From assembly GCA_006218065.1 (NCBI GenBank), contig VBWE01000012.1, positions 177,111-241,110 of the forward strand: a stretch of DNA of 64,000 bases, given 5' to 3'. The stretch comes from Bacteroidota bacterium (GTDB lineage Bacteria; Bacteroidota; Bacteroidia; Palsa-965). The notes beneath the pieces were generated by a model. The model was not told where the DNA came from. It saw nothing but the letters and a program-made list of their open reading frames with translations, and ran no database searches. Positions 53,002 through 61,497 of this stretch are shown piece by piece. Both the position numbers and the translations under genes were made by a program. How positions within the stretch are numbered: position 1 is the first letter of the stretch; each line of letters begins with the position of its first letter.

Positions 53002-53223
53002 ATGCCCGACATGATAGAAGTATTCAAAACAAATGTCAGCGAGCCCGGCCAGGCGCAACTTATAGCCGGCAAACTCCAGGAACGTTTTCCCGCGTACCGG
53101 GTTCATTTCGACCTCGAAGATTGTGATAAGATTTTACGGATTGAAACAACAGGAATAAACGCCGACGAAATAATTTCAATCCTGCATGCTTCCGGCTTCC
53201 GTTGTGAAGTGTTACCTGGTTAA
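53002..53223 (+). CDS. Small HMA-like ferredoxin-fold protein without CxxC
   Basis: The 73-residue protein MPDMIEVFKTNVSEPGQAQL...RIETTGINADEIISILHASGF has the beta-alpha-beta-beta-alpha-beta order of heavy-metal-associated domains. It lacks the CxxC metal motif: the corresponding segment is NVSEP. Such CxxC-less relatives are widespread in Bacteroidota with no assigned function. ATG 53002 is preferred over an upstream ATG that would overlap the previous gene. Confidence 0.75.
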   Translation: MPDMIEVFKTNVSEPGQAQLIAGKLQERFPAYRVHFDLEDCDKILRIETTGINADEIISILHASGFRCEVLPG

Positions 53224-53270
53224 AGTCCCGCAAATTGGTACATTTGAATGACTCGTGCGTCAGGCATTAC

Positions 53271-53320
53271 TCTTTGTGATTCTTCGTGCCTTAGTGCCTT
53301 CGTGGCAAGAGCTGTAGAGA
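53271..53320. repeat. Degenerate TTCGTGCCTTAGTGCC array
   Basis: The gap 53224-53410 carries a short tandem of near-identical words (TTCTTCGTGCCTTAGTGCCT and TTCGTGGC) resembling the CTCTGTG/CTTAGTGCC arrays that recur in Bacteroidota intergenic DNA. No gene and no clear hairpin are seen in the rest of the gap. Confidence 0.5.
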
Positions 53321-53410
53321 TCGCCACAAAAGTCTCCGAACACAAAGTCGCACGAAATTAATTCAAACCGGAATACGCTTCTTTATCACAACCTGCTAAA
53401 ACCGCAGCCA

Positions 53411-53752
53411 ATGACTTTCATCGATTTTAAAAACAAAAAGACCGTCCAGATCTGGGAAGGGATCAACGCGTCATTCTTTCATTCGGAGCAAATCACCTTC
53501 GGACACGTTACACTTGACAAAGGCGCCATCGTAGGTGAACACAGTCACGTACACGAACAATGGACGCACGTCATCGAAGGTGAAATGGAGTTTACCGTCG
53601 CCGGCGAAACCAAAATACTTACCCCGGGCATGGCCGCTTTTATGCCATCGAATGCCGTTCATTCCGCAAGAGCCATCACACTTTGCAAAGTCATCGATTG
53701 TTTTTTACCCGTGCGGGAGGATTTCGCAGCGCTTGAGCAGCAGGGCAAATAA
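53411..53752 (+). CDS. Cupin-domain protein
   Basis: The 113-residue single-domain cupin has conserved motif 1 GAIVGEHSHVHEQWTHVIEGEMEF (His-His-Glu-His metal set: HSHVHEQWTHVIEGE) and motif 2 PGMAAFMPSNAVHSARAI (His). Such small cupins bind a metal and act in varied ways (sugar isomerases, storage, sensing); the substrate is unknown. It is last of the small-protein cluster following the GlxA-type regulator. Confidence 0.85.
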   Translation: MTFIDFKNKKTVQIWEGINASFFHSEQITFGHVTLDKGAIVGEHSHVHEQWTHVIEGEMEFTVAGETKILTPGMAAFMPSNAVHSARAITLCKVIDCFLPVREDFAALEQQGK

Positions 53753-53888
53753 AGGTTTGTTTATCCCCTGCTTTACTTGTTAATTTTTCCCAAAAACAGT
53801 CTCAGAAAACCCGCTGAAACCTCAGTAAATAAGCGTTTCCGAAGGCCTCCAGCCATTTATCCGCCCGATCGTTCCGCCTGCAAATAAT

Positions 53889-54599
53889 ATGCGGGCAATT
53901 GTCAGCGTTTTATGGAATACCCCGTTTCTCCACATCATATTTGTACAAACGCTGCTTATGTTAACCCTCGGGAATAGTATTCATACGCAAAGACATCTTT
54001 TCACACCGGCCTGTTTCCTGGTCGTTGGTTTCCTGCCGGTTTCGGCTATCGTATTCCATTGCCTTGGCGTACTTCCGCTGCAGCTTTGCCTCAGTTCGCT
54101 TATTCTCCCGCTTTTTGCCCTGGCCTGCTGCGCCGGAACATTTACGCCTTACGTTGGGCGTATGGCCTGGCAGGGCTGGCTGGCCGGCATTGTGGCCGTT
54201 GCACTTTACGATCTTTCCCGCGTTCCTTTTATCCTCTTCGGCTGGAGTGATTTTATTCCGAAGATCGGGGCCTGGCTCAGCAATACCGACCAGCCCGACG
54301 CGGTTATCGGGTACCTGTGGCGTTACATCGGCAACGGCGGCGGACTCGGTATCGCATTTTTCATGATCCTGTATTTCATCGGCAACCGCCCGCACATCAT
54401 CCGCACGGGAATTATTTTCGGCTTATTTGTTTTCTCCTGCCTGATGCTCATCCTGCTCGTTTTCCGCGAAGCGCAGGACATTATGTTCCGCATCACGCCG
54501 CTTTCTTTTGCAGGAAGCCTCACCGGGCATATTGTTTACGGCGCAGCGCTCGGTTTCATGGCCCGCACCTTCTTCCGCAGGAATGAAAGAAATTCCTGA
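53889..54599 (+). CDS. Polytopic membrane protein of unknown function
   Basis: The 236-residue hydrophobic protein has about six membrane segments (ILFVQTLLMLTLG region, CFLVVGFLPVSAIVFHCLGVLPLQLCL, GWLAGIVAVALYDLSRVPFILF, FFMILYFIGNRP, IIFGLFVFSCLMLILLV). A polar loop carries GWSDFIPKIGAWLSNTDQPDAVIGYLWRYIGNGGG. No family was recognised. It ends shortly before a structured intergenic region. Confidence 0.6.
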   Translation: MRAIVSVLWNTPFLHIIFVQTLLMLTLGNSIHTQRHLFTPACFLVVGFLPVSAIVFHCLGVLPLQLCLSSLILPLFALACCAGTFTPYVGRMAWQGWLAGIVAVALYDLSRVPFILFGWSDFIPKIGAWLSNTDQPDAVIGYLWRYIGNGGGLGIAFFMILYFIGNRPHIIRTGIIFGLFVFSCLMLILLVFREAQDIMFRITPLSFAGSLTGHIVYGAALGFMARTFFRRNERNS

Positions 54600-54657
54600 T
54601 TTCTCACGATCATCCGGTTAAATAAACAGACGCTTTTCGGACCAGGCGGGGAGACGT

Positions 54658-54832
54658 CCACGAAAAGTGCGAACCGTTTCGAGCCTGCCTGCCGAAGTAA
54701 ATTTGCTGCTTCATCGTGGCCGCGGTAATCAGCGAAATCAATGCGCCAGAGATGACCGGCTCGAAAGGGTTGGTTTTCGTGGTGCCCTTTTTTGCTTACT
54801 TTTTTGGGCAAGCAAAAAAGTAAGGCACAGAC
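54658..54832. other. Structured intergenic region with long inverted repeat
   Basis: CCACGAAAA...AACC.TTTCGAG (54658-54683) pairs with CTCGAAAGGGTTGGTTTTCG and following (54760-54782) around a 76-base loop, and a second palindromic stretch GTGCC-CTTTTTTGCTTACTTTT / AAGCAAAAAAGTAAG lies at 54783-54826. This could be a transcribed structured RNA, or simply a foldback repeat. The whole 54600-55008 gap (409 bases) has no convincing gene; the minus-strand frame 54536-55006 is judged accidental. Confidence 0.4.
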
Positions 54833-55008
54833 TCGTGAGTGAAACACATAATTTTGAAAATACGACTCCTTGTTTATAGAGCCGGGGTAAAATACTTGCG
54901 AACGTTGATTTTCTACGAAACCTGGTTTTGTACCCCGGACAACAATTATTCCTCCGCTAAAAGTGGTTGCTTTTTTTCTTTTGCGTAAACTCGCAATAGA
55001 AATCATTC

Positions 55009-56250
55009 ATGCCGCATTTCCTCCGCTTACCGTTTTCATTCCGTCCATTCGCGCTATTCCTGCTCGCGGGTATTCTCCTTTTTTCCTGCGGGGAAACCGA
55101 ACCGGAAAAAAAAGGAAGAAATAATCCTCACCCGCCCTTCAACCGGCGTGCAGCGAAGCTGATGGACAGCGCAGAGTATTTTATGAAGCAGGGCATCAAC
55201 CAAAAGCAAAGCGAAAAATTCCTGGAAGATGCGATCAGCATCCACATCGCCGACAGTAATGCTTACGGCGAAGCGCTTGCCTCTTACCGTCTCTCCATAC
55301 TTTATTCCGATCACGACAAAGACCGCGCTTTTCGTTTGCTCGACCGGGCCTTCCGGATTACCGCAGACAAAGGTTACGACAGCCTGATGGTTGAACTGTA
55401 TCTTTTCCGCGGAGCGGAATTCAGTACCGTGGAGCAGCAGGTAAACGATTACCTCCGCGCCGATTCGCTGGCCAGGCTGAATAAGATGGAAGAAATGCGT
55501 ATCCGGATTTTCCAGGAGAAAGGAAGCACCTGTTTTTTCTACGCCGATCCGTTTCAATACCGCGACTGCGCTGATTCGGCTATCACGGTCATGCTGAAGC
55601 TCGGCAGGAAAAAAGAAGCCGCCATCGCGCTGGAAAATCTTGCCGAATATGCCGAGAACGAAATGCACAACATCAACGTCGCTGCGGATAAACTCGAACA
55701 ATCCGCCGGGCTTTTCAGGGAAGTAAACGATTCCTTTTACCTGGCGAAAACCTTGTCGCGGCTGGGCTTTCTGCAGGGCGGGCAGCGCGTGTACGGCGGG
55801 GCCTGGAAAAATCTCCGCGAAGGCATCCGCATATACGAGCTGAAAGGATTGAAGAAATCAGCAGCGGAAGCCCGGATGGATTTAGCGCTCGTGTATGAAA
55901 AAAGCAACCAGCCCGATTCCGCCCTCGTCCAACTCAGCCGCGCCGCCGAAACCTGGATGAAAGCCGACGATCCCGACAAAGCGCTGGAATGCCTGAACAA
56001 CGGGCTACGAATTTGCACGGCATTTTCGAAAATCGAAGCGGGAAAACAAATCCAAAGCGAAGCCGACGAACTGGAAGGAACAAGCAAAAATATCCGGTGG
56101 GAGCAGCGGCTCAATTTCTACCGGAAAAGCGCACGTTTCTTCAGCATGGCCGACGACAGCAAACAGGTCGTGATTTTCGGAAAAGCCGCACAGGAATTTG
56201 CTGCTTCACTCCAGGCCCAGGGCATTTCCATTCCACCCGACGGGGAATAA
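55009..56250 (+). CDS. Lipoprotein with TPR-like helical repeats
   Basis: The 413-residue product has a lipobox (LLAGILLFSCGET, Cys28) after a basic N terminus, so it is anchored to the envelope. The mature part is helical with TPR/Sel1-like pairs (ESRL..ALASYRLSILYSDHDKDRAFRLLDRAFRI, AESAGLF..LAKTLSRLGFLQGGQRVYGGAWKNLREGIRIYE, ALVQLSRAAETWMKADDPDKALECLNNGLRI). It may scaffold other envelope proteins. No catalytic domain is present. It is convergent with the following gene; a foldback repeat lies between the stops. Confidence 0.7.
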   Translation: MPHFLRLPFSFRPFALFLLAGILLFSCGETEPEKKGRNNPHPPFNRRAAKLMDSAEYFMKQGINQKQSEKFLEDAISIHIADSNAYGEALASYRLSILYSDHDKDRAFRLLDRAFRITADKGYDSLMVELYLFRGAEFSTVEQQVNDYLRADSLARLNKMEEMRIRIFQEKGSTCFFYADPFQYRDCADSAITVMLKLGRKKEAAIALENLAEYAENEMHNINVAADKLEQSAGLFREVNDSFYLAKTLSRLGFLQGGQRVYGGAWKNLREGIRIYELKGLKKSAAEARMDLALVYEKSNQPDSALVQLSRAAETWMKADDPDKALECLNNGLRICTAFSKIEAGKQIQSEADELEGTSKNIRWEQRLNFYRKSARFFSMADDSKQVVIFGKAAQEFAASLQAQGISIPPDGE

Positions 56251-56264
56251 AAACCTAAAGTGCG

Positions 56265-56322
56265 AATGCCGAATTTCGAATGCCGAATGATCCGGTCTAT
56301 TCGGCATTCGGAGTTCGGCATT
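56265..56322. repeat. Foldback of GAATGCCGAA words
   Basis: 56265-56288 pairs with 56299-56322 (AATGCCGAATTTCGAATGCC and its complement, three mismatches). It lies between the convergent stops of the TPR lipoprotein and the YCF48-like gene. Confidence 0.8.
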
Positions 56323-56324
56323 AA

Positions 56325-57377
56325 TTAGTCCGATAGTTTGGAATCCGGATCCAGCTTCCCGATCCTCCCGTCGCTTCCCGAAAAATAAATATCCGGTCCT
56401 TGTTTCGCTTTTCGCACCACATGAAAACCTTTTTTGCTGAGCCGTTTCCATTTTTTGCATTTGCTGTTTGAGAAATCAGTCCCGCCGGGCCCGGTGGCGA
56501 TCCACATCCTCTTATTTATGTTTTCCACGCACGAGCGATACCCGGATGGCGGAACTTTCGGGCGTATCCAGATATTGCCGCCGTCCGTGGTATAATAACA
56601 ATTCCGATCGGTCAGCGTATCGTCCAGGTAATCGCCGCCCACAACCACGCCGATCTTCGGTCCGCGGAAAGCCACGGAAAAAATTCCCGTTGACGGCTTG
56701 CCCTGGATGATCGGCACTTCCTTCGACTGCAGGAAAAAATGATGCCTGACATATTTCGTGATCAGTATCCGCGATTGTTTGCCGCCCGTAGCGATCACCA
56801 GCCCGTCGAACCCGGCTTTCCGGATGCAGGTTCCGCTGGCGGCAAAAGCGGCTTCATCTTTCGCAGCTTTTAAATCGTAGCGGACATGTTCGTAATTCGC
56901 CCAGGTTTTCCCGCTGTCTTTCGTGTGCAGCAGCAGGAACTGCCCGTTCACCGGGTCGCCCAGCACAAACCCTTCTCCCCGGTTCATCCATTCCATGCCG
57001 TCGAGAAAAATGGCGGAGTCGTTGCTGCGGTATGCTTCTTTCCAGTCCTTTCCGCCGTTCTCCGTGCGCAGAATAACCGCGGGAGTTCCCGAACTCATGA
57101 TCACGGCGTTCAAACTGTCGAACGCTTCAATATCACGGAAATCCGATTTTTCAAAACCAGGCACCTGTTTCCACGAAAAAAATTTCCCGCCATTCGTGCT
57201 GCGGACCACGTACCCTTTGCTCCCGCTCGCCCACACGACTTTATTGTCCACCGGGCAAAGTCCGCGCAGGCTCACGCCTTTCAGGGAATCGAGCACGTTA
57301 ATTTTCTGAGCCGGCATCGCGAAGCCGGTAAACAAAAAAAACAGGAACAAGATGTATGCGGCAAATTTCATACGCAT
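56325..57377 (-). CDS. Secreted YCF48/BNR-like beta-propeller protein
   Basis: The 350-residue product has a signal peptide (MKFAAYILFLFFLFTGFAMPAQ; start at 57377 or the internal Met at 57371). The mature part has repeated W/G-D-G.TW-like blades (VVRSTNGGKFFSWKQVPGF, VILRTENGGKDWKEAYRS, LLHTKDSGKTWANYEHV, CYYTTDGGNIWIRPKVPP), as in YCF48/sortilin-type propellers. No T9SS domain is present at the C terminus, so the protein is likely periplasmic. The function is unknown. Confidence 0.8.
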   Translation of the reverse strand: MRMKFAAYILFLFFLFTGFAMPAQKINVLDSLKGVSLRGLCPVDNKVVWASGSKGYVVRSTNGGKFFSWKQVPGFEKSDFRDIEAFDSLNAVIMSSGTPAVILRTENGGKDWKEAYRSNDSAIFLDGMEWMNRGEGFVLGDPVNGQFLLLHTKDSGKTWANYEHVRYDLKAAKDEAAFAASGTCIRKAGFDGLVIATGGKQSRILITKYVRHHFFLQSKEVPIIQGKPSTGIFSVAFRGPKIGVVVGGDYLDDTLTDRNCYYTTDGGNIWIRPKVPPSGYRSCVENINKRMWIATGPGGTDFSNSKCKKWKRLSKKGFHVVRKAKQGPDIYFSGSDGRIGKLDPDSKLSD

Positions 57378-57532
57378 TGTTTATTTATCAGGTCGGGCAG
57401 TTTCCGAATCCATTTATCTCCTTGCTCGTCAGGCCGGCACGCATATATACTCGCCAGGTCGGCACGGCACTCGTCAGATCGGCCTGAACTATATACTCGT
57501 CAGGTCGAGCGGCAGCCGAGACCCCGGACTAC
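57378..57532. repeat. Tandem CTCGTCAGGTCGGCA-type repeats
   Basis: Four or five imperfect copies of a CTCGTCAGGTCGGCACG-like unit run through the gap; the last one reads CGTCAGGTCGAGCGGCAGCC followed by GAGACC, the core of the MITE-like elements seen elsewhere. The unit is not followed by an obvious second terminal arm. No gene is present in the gap. Confidence 0.65.
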
Positions 57533-59623
57533 TTAATACGTCCCATGCCGCTTCCGCAAAAACCACTCCAGCGAGAGCAGGAAAAACAGCGTGAAGAAAA
57601 TCCACTCCAGGTTGATGAAATCCACCAGCCGCTTCGGATTATAGATCACCGGCTTGATGTCTTCGCGCGCATTCAATATCTCCGTAAGCTTCGCGAGATC
57701 CTTTACACCGAGCAGGTCGCCGTTGTGTTTTTTCGAAAGATTGAACAGCGCCTGGTGATCGGCCGTAGTATTCACCGACTCGATAAGCACCGGGCTGATG
57801 CTGAAGCGGCCGGACTGTGTAAGTACTTTCTGTCCCGATTTTACACGCGCTTCGTAGCGGTACTCGCCTACCGGGAACTGGCCCGCGTTCAGGCGGTATG
57901 ATTTCGCGGTTTTGCTGAAGGTGAACGAAAAACGTTTGTCTTTTTCATTGATGATATTCATGCTCACTTCCGGTTCGTTGATCAGTTCGTAACTGTCGTT
58001 ATAAAGTTCCGCGTCGATCATCACCGGTTCGTTTTCGCTGTAAATGCCTTTGGTAAGAATCCGGAAAAAAGATTTATCCACTTTAACCGAGAGGTACTGC
58101 ACCGTTTTCCCGACCAGTTCGTTAAAAACATCCTGGTTCTGGTGATCCGCATAATCGCGCAAACGCCAGCGCCACAAGCCCTCGCCCGCCAGCACACAGG
58201 TCTTGCGCTCGCCCTGCTGCCCGAAAATCAAGAGCGGGTAATTCGTTTTCAGCGAGCCGATTTTCTGCGTGAACAGTACCGTGCTTCCGCTCGAAGCGGT
58301 GAAACTGCCGAACGGAACCGTGAGCGCAGGAAATTTGGAAAAGTATTTCTGCGCGGGTTCGCTGATCGTGAATAAAGGAAAATTCGGTGCGAGCACCACT
58401 TCCGCATCGTTGTTCCGCGAGCCGGTCGATTGTATGCTTATCCCTGCTTTCAGCGCGTTGAACGTGGAGAACGACGATTCCGCACCGGTGATATACCATA
58501 CGGGCAGGTTGGCCGCTTCAATATCAGTGAGCAGTTTGGCCGCGCCGTTGGAAGGCGAAGGTAAACCGTGCAGGATAACGAGGTTGTAATTTTTCAGCGG
58601 CGTATTGAAATCGCTCAGCAGCACGCTTTCCACTTCGTAGTTATCGTTTGTTTCGATGCACTGCTTCAGCGCGCCGACGTCCGGGTGCGGCGCATCGGAA
58701 ACGATCAGGATTTTTTCGCGGCCGTCGAGTACTTCAATAAATACGTCCTGGAAATTATTCGTCTCCGAAGCTTCATCGCCCACCGGCGTGAGCGCTACCC
58801 GGTAACGCTGCAGGCCCGCTTCTTTCGCTTCCACCTGGATGGGCACGCTCAGGTTGAATGCATCCGCTTTGATGTCGATCTTCTGCGAAAAAAGCGTCTG
58901 CCCGTTTTTCGAAACCGTGAGCGTGGTGCCTGCGCCGCTGCACCGCCGCGCATCGATCACCGCTTCGAGCGGAAACGTATTTCCGAAATACGCGATGCGG
59001 TTATGCAGCACTTTGCTCAGCACGAGGTCGCGGCGCACGGTGGTATCGCCCAGCGCAATGGTAAATACGGGAACTTTTACGCGGCCCGCAGCGGAAACAG
59101 GGCTCGATCCTTTATTGTAAATGCCGTCGGAAGCGATGATGATTGCGCCGAGATTCCGGTCGCTGAACCGCGTTTCGATTTCGCCGAAGAGCGCGGATAT
59201 ATCCGTTTCCTTGTCTTTAAACGTATAGTCGATTCCTTCGCGGAAACGCTCGCCGAACGAGTACGTGCGTACTTCGTACTTTTCAGAAAGCTGCGCGATC
59301 AGCGTTTTCATCTGTTCGGGAAAACCGTTCCGGTAGAACGCAGAATCCTTATTCAGCACGAGCGATTCGGAATTATCCAGGGCCACCACCACAACCGGTT
59401 TTTCCACTTCGCGCGAAATCATTTTCAGCAAAGGCGAAAGCAGCAGGAAAGCCAGGATGCTCACGGTCATAAACCGCAGGCCCGCCATCAGCTTGCGCAG
59501 CCAGGGAGCGGCATCGGCCATGCGCTGGTCGCGGTAATACAGCACAGCCGCGTAAACCGCTCCTGCCAGCAGGCAGAAAACGATAAACCACAAAGGCGCT
59601 TCCGTAATAATGCGGATGTTCAA
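57533..59623 (-). CDS. VWA-domain membrane protein
   Basis: The 696-residue protein has two N-terminal membrane segments (about 10-30 and 50-70), a von Willebrand factor A domain with the MIDAS motif D-x-S-x-S (Asp83, Ser85, Ser87 in LDNSESLV) and the later IIIASDGIYNKGS, several beta-sandwich modules (about 200-300), a glutamine-amidotransferase-like/DUF4159-type region around EKILIVSDAPHPDVGALKQCI and LVILHGLPSPSNG, and a C-terminal membrane anchor (WIFFTLFFLLSLEWFLRKR). Such proteins are common in Bacteroidota near moxR/bat-type systems, but no such genes are adjacent. The role is unknown. Confidence 0.82.
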   Translation of the reverse strand: MNIRIITEAPLWFIVFCLLAGAVYAAVLYYRDQRMADAAPWLRKLMAGLRFMTVSILAFLLLSPLLKMISREVEKPVVVVALDNSESLVLNKDSAFYRNGFPEQMKTLIAQLSEKYEVRTYSFGERFREGIDYTFKDKETDISALFGEIETRFSDRNLGAIIIASDGIYNKGSSPVSAAGRVKVPVFTIALGDTTVRRDLVLSKVLHNRIAYFGNTFPLEAVIDARRCSGAGTTLTVSKNGQTLFSQKIDIKADAFNLSVPIQVEAKEAGLQRYRVALTPVGDEASETNNFQDVFIEVLDGREKILIVSDAPHPDVGALKQCIETNDNYEVESVLLSDFNTPLKNYNLVILHGLPSPSNGAAKLLTDIEAANLPVWYITGAESSFSTFNALKAGISIQSTGSRNNDAEVVLAPNFPLFTISEPAQKYFSKFPALTVPFGSFTASSGSTVLFTQKIGSLKTNYPLLIFGQQGERKTCVLAGEGLWRWRLRDYADHQNQDVFNELVGKTVQYLSVKVDKSFFRILTKGIYSENEPVMIDAELYNDSYELINEPEVSMNIINEKDKRFSFTFSKTAKSYRLNAGQFPVGEYRYEARVKSGQKVLTQSGRFSISPVLIESVNTTADHQALFNLSKKHNGDLLGVKDLAKLTEILNAREDIKPVIYNPKRLVDFINLEWIFFTLFFLLSLEWFLRKRHGTY

Positions 59624-59681
59624 GGGTTACAGGTTATGCGGTTCATAGTGGGATTTCCTTTTTCTGCCATGTCAAATGCAA

Positions 59682-59757
59682 AATTTCAAATGTAAAACGC
59701 CAAAGTATTATCGTGATGACTTTTTCATTTGTTATTTGACATTTTACATTTGAAATT
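59682..59757. repeat. Foldback repeat of TTTCAAATG words
   Basis: AATTTCAAATGTAAAA (59682-59697) pairs with 59742-59757; both arms extend into TGTCAAATGC-like words. It lies 3' of fabG and upstream of the VWA gene, between two minus-strand genes. Confidence 0.75.
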
Positions 59758-59784
59758 ATTTCCTGGAAATCATCCGTACTTTTT

Positions 59785-60531
59785 TCAGGTCAGCATGCCG
59801 CCGCACACGTTCATCACCTGGCCGGTAACATAGGCTGACATGTCGGAAGCGAAAAAGAGCGTAGCGTTGGCGACATCTTCTGTTGTGCCGCCGCGCTTCA
59901 GCGGAATACCTTCGCGCCACTGCTCCACCACTTTCGGATCGAGCGCGGCGGTCATTTCCGTTTCGATAAATCCCGGGGCGATGACATTGCAGCGGATATT
60001 GCGCGAACCGAGTTCGAGCGCCACCGACTTGCTGAAACCGATGATGCCTGCTTTCGACGCGGCGTAGTTCGATTGTCCTGCGTTGCCGCGGACACCTACA
60101 ACGGAACTCATATTGATGATGGAACCTTTGCGCTGTTTGAGCATCGGTTTCTGCGCCGCTTTGGTCAGGTTGAAAACGGATTTCAGGTTGGCCTGGATCA
60201 CTTCGTCGAACTGCTGTTCACTCATGCGCATGAGCAGGTTGTCGCGCGTGATGCCGGCATTGTTCACCAGTACATCCAGCGTACCGAATTCCGTAACTAC
60301 GTTGTTCACCAGTTCTTCCGCCGCCTTGAAATCGCCGGCATCCGATTTATATCCTTTCGCTTTCACGCCGAAAGCAGAAAGTTCCGCTTCGAGTGCGCGC
60401 GCTTTTTCTTCGGATGAAACATACGTAAAGACAATGTTTGCTCCCTGCTTCGCGAAAAGAACCGCAATGCCGCGACCGATGCCGCGTGTGGCCCCGGTTA
60501 TAATGGCCGTTTTTCCTTCGAGGATTTTCAT
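59785..60531 (-). CDS. fabG: 3-oxoacyl-ACP reductase FabG
   Basis: The 248-residue SDR reduces 3-ketoacyl-ACP in fatty acid synthesis. It has the cofactor motif TGATRGIG (12-19), NNAG (90-93), the catalytic Ser142/143 in IINMSSVVG, the YxxxK pair Tyr156/Lys160 in NYAASKAG and the end GMLT. The start at 60531 (MKILEGKTAIITGATRGIG) is the family start; a longer frame reaching 60840 is not supported. No other fab genes are adjacent. A foldback repeat follows on its 3' side. Confidence 0.95.
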   Translation of the reverse strand: MKILEGKTAIITGATRGIGRGIAVLFAKQGANIVFTYVSSEEKARALEAELSAFGVKAKGYKSDAGDFKAAEELVNNVVTEFGTLDVLVNNAGITRDNLLMRMSEQQFDEVIQANLKSVFNLTKAAQKPMLKQRKGSIINMSSVVGVRGNAGQSNYAASKAGIIGFSKSVALELGSRNIRCNVIAPGFIETEMTAALDPKVVEQWREGIPLKRGGTTEDVANATLFFASDMSAYVTGQVMNVCGGMLT

Positions 60532-60718
60532 AAAAAGACTGCTGCTGTTTTGATTTTTCAGCGTCGATAAAGATAGGCTAATTTCCCTTTTGCCGGGTTC
60601 GGTGACAAGTTGACCGGAGCAATTGTTAATCAATGTGAAAATCCTGCCTTTTGTTCCGCTTTTTTGAACCGGAATGCGGTTTGCAATGTTATGCCGGTAA
60701 CCAAAATAAAAACGTAAT

Positions 60719-61417
60719 ATGTTCTTCGATCCTTTGTACCTGCTGATCTTTATCGGGTTCACGGTACTCGGTCTTATTGTCCAGTTCCGCCTCCGCTCGG
60801 TCATCGAAGGCGCAAAAAAAATCCCGATGACCAACGGCATGACCGGCCGCCAGGTTGCCGAAAAAATGCTGCGCGATCATGGCATTTACGATGTCAAAGT
60901 GATGTCGGTGAAAGGCTTCCTGAGCGATCATTACAACCCGGCGGATAAAACGATCAACCTCAGCCCGGACGTTTTCGGCGGGAACAGCGCCGCTGCTGCT
61001 GCCGTTGCTGCACACGAAACCGGTCACGCCGTACAGCATGCCACAGGATACGGTCCGCTGAAGATGCGTTCGGCTATTGTACCGGTTGTGCAGGTGAGCA
61101 GCACGATCATGAACTTCCTGTTTATTGCCATGGCCTTTCTTGCTTTCGGTGCAAGTTTTTATAACCAGGCGATCCTCATTTTCGTGATCTGCCAGGCCGC
61201 ACTTACCGTTTTCGCACTGATCACTTTGCCTGTGGAGGCCGACGCGACACGCCGCGGATTAGCCTGGCTGAACAATACCGGCCTGACTTACGGCGAACAG
61301 CACCGGCATGCAGAATCCGCTTTACGCTGGGCAGGACGTACGTATATCGTTGCCGCGCTGGCTGCGATTGCGCAGTTGGCTTATTTCCTGCTGATGTTTG
61401 CGAACCGCAGGGACTGA
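60719..61417 (+). CDS. YugP-type zinc metallopeptidase
   Basis: The 232-residue membrane protein has the zinc-binding HETGH motif (99-103, AAHETGHAVQHATGYGPLKM), an N-terminal helix (about 3-22), and two or three C-terminal membrane segments. The later conserved VEADATRRGLAWL matches the Zn_peptidase_2/YugP family of integral-membrane putative peptidases. The substrate is unknown. It is convergent with the lipoprotein gene; the foldback between them overlaps that gene's stop codon. Confidence 0.92.
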   Translation: MFFDPLYLLIFIGFTVLGLIVQFRLRSVIEGAKKIPMTNGMTGRQVAEKMLRDHGIYDVKVMSVKGFLSDHYNPADKTINLSPDVFGGNSAAAAAVAAHETGHAVQHATGYGPLKMRSAIVPVVQVSSTIMNFLFIAMAFLAFGASFYNQAILIFVICQAALTVFALITLPVEADATRRGLAWLNNTGLTYGEQHRHAESALRWAGRTYIVAALAAIAQLAYFLLMFANRRD

Positions 61418-61425
61418 TTAAATGA

Positions 61426-61497
61426 AATGCCGAATTGCGAATGCCGAACGCCGAATGATGTGGTTCGTTCTTAATTCGGCATTCGCAATTCGGCATT
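61426..61497. repeat. Foldback of GAATGCCGAA words overlapping a stop codon
   Basis: AATGCCGAATTGCGAATGCC and onward (61426-61448) pairs perfectly over 23 bases with 61475-61497. The right arm runs into the stop codon (61496-61498) of the convergent lipoprotein gene. Confidence 0.85.

Noticed and set aside
54536..55006. 156-residue minus-strand open frame in the gap after 54599
   Set aside because: It overlaps a membrane protein gene end and a region of inverted repeats; no start signal or domain seen.
58568..59695. 375-residue plus-strand open frame opposite the VWA gene
   Set aside because: Complete overlap with a well supported minus-strand gene; His/Arg/Phe-rich composition typical of shadow frames.
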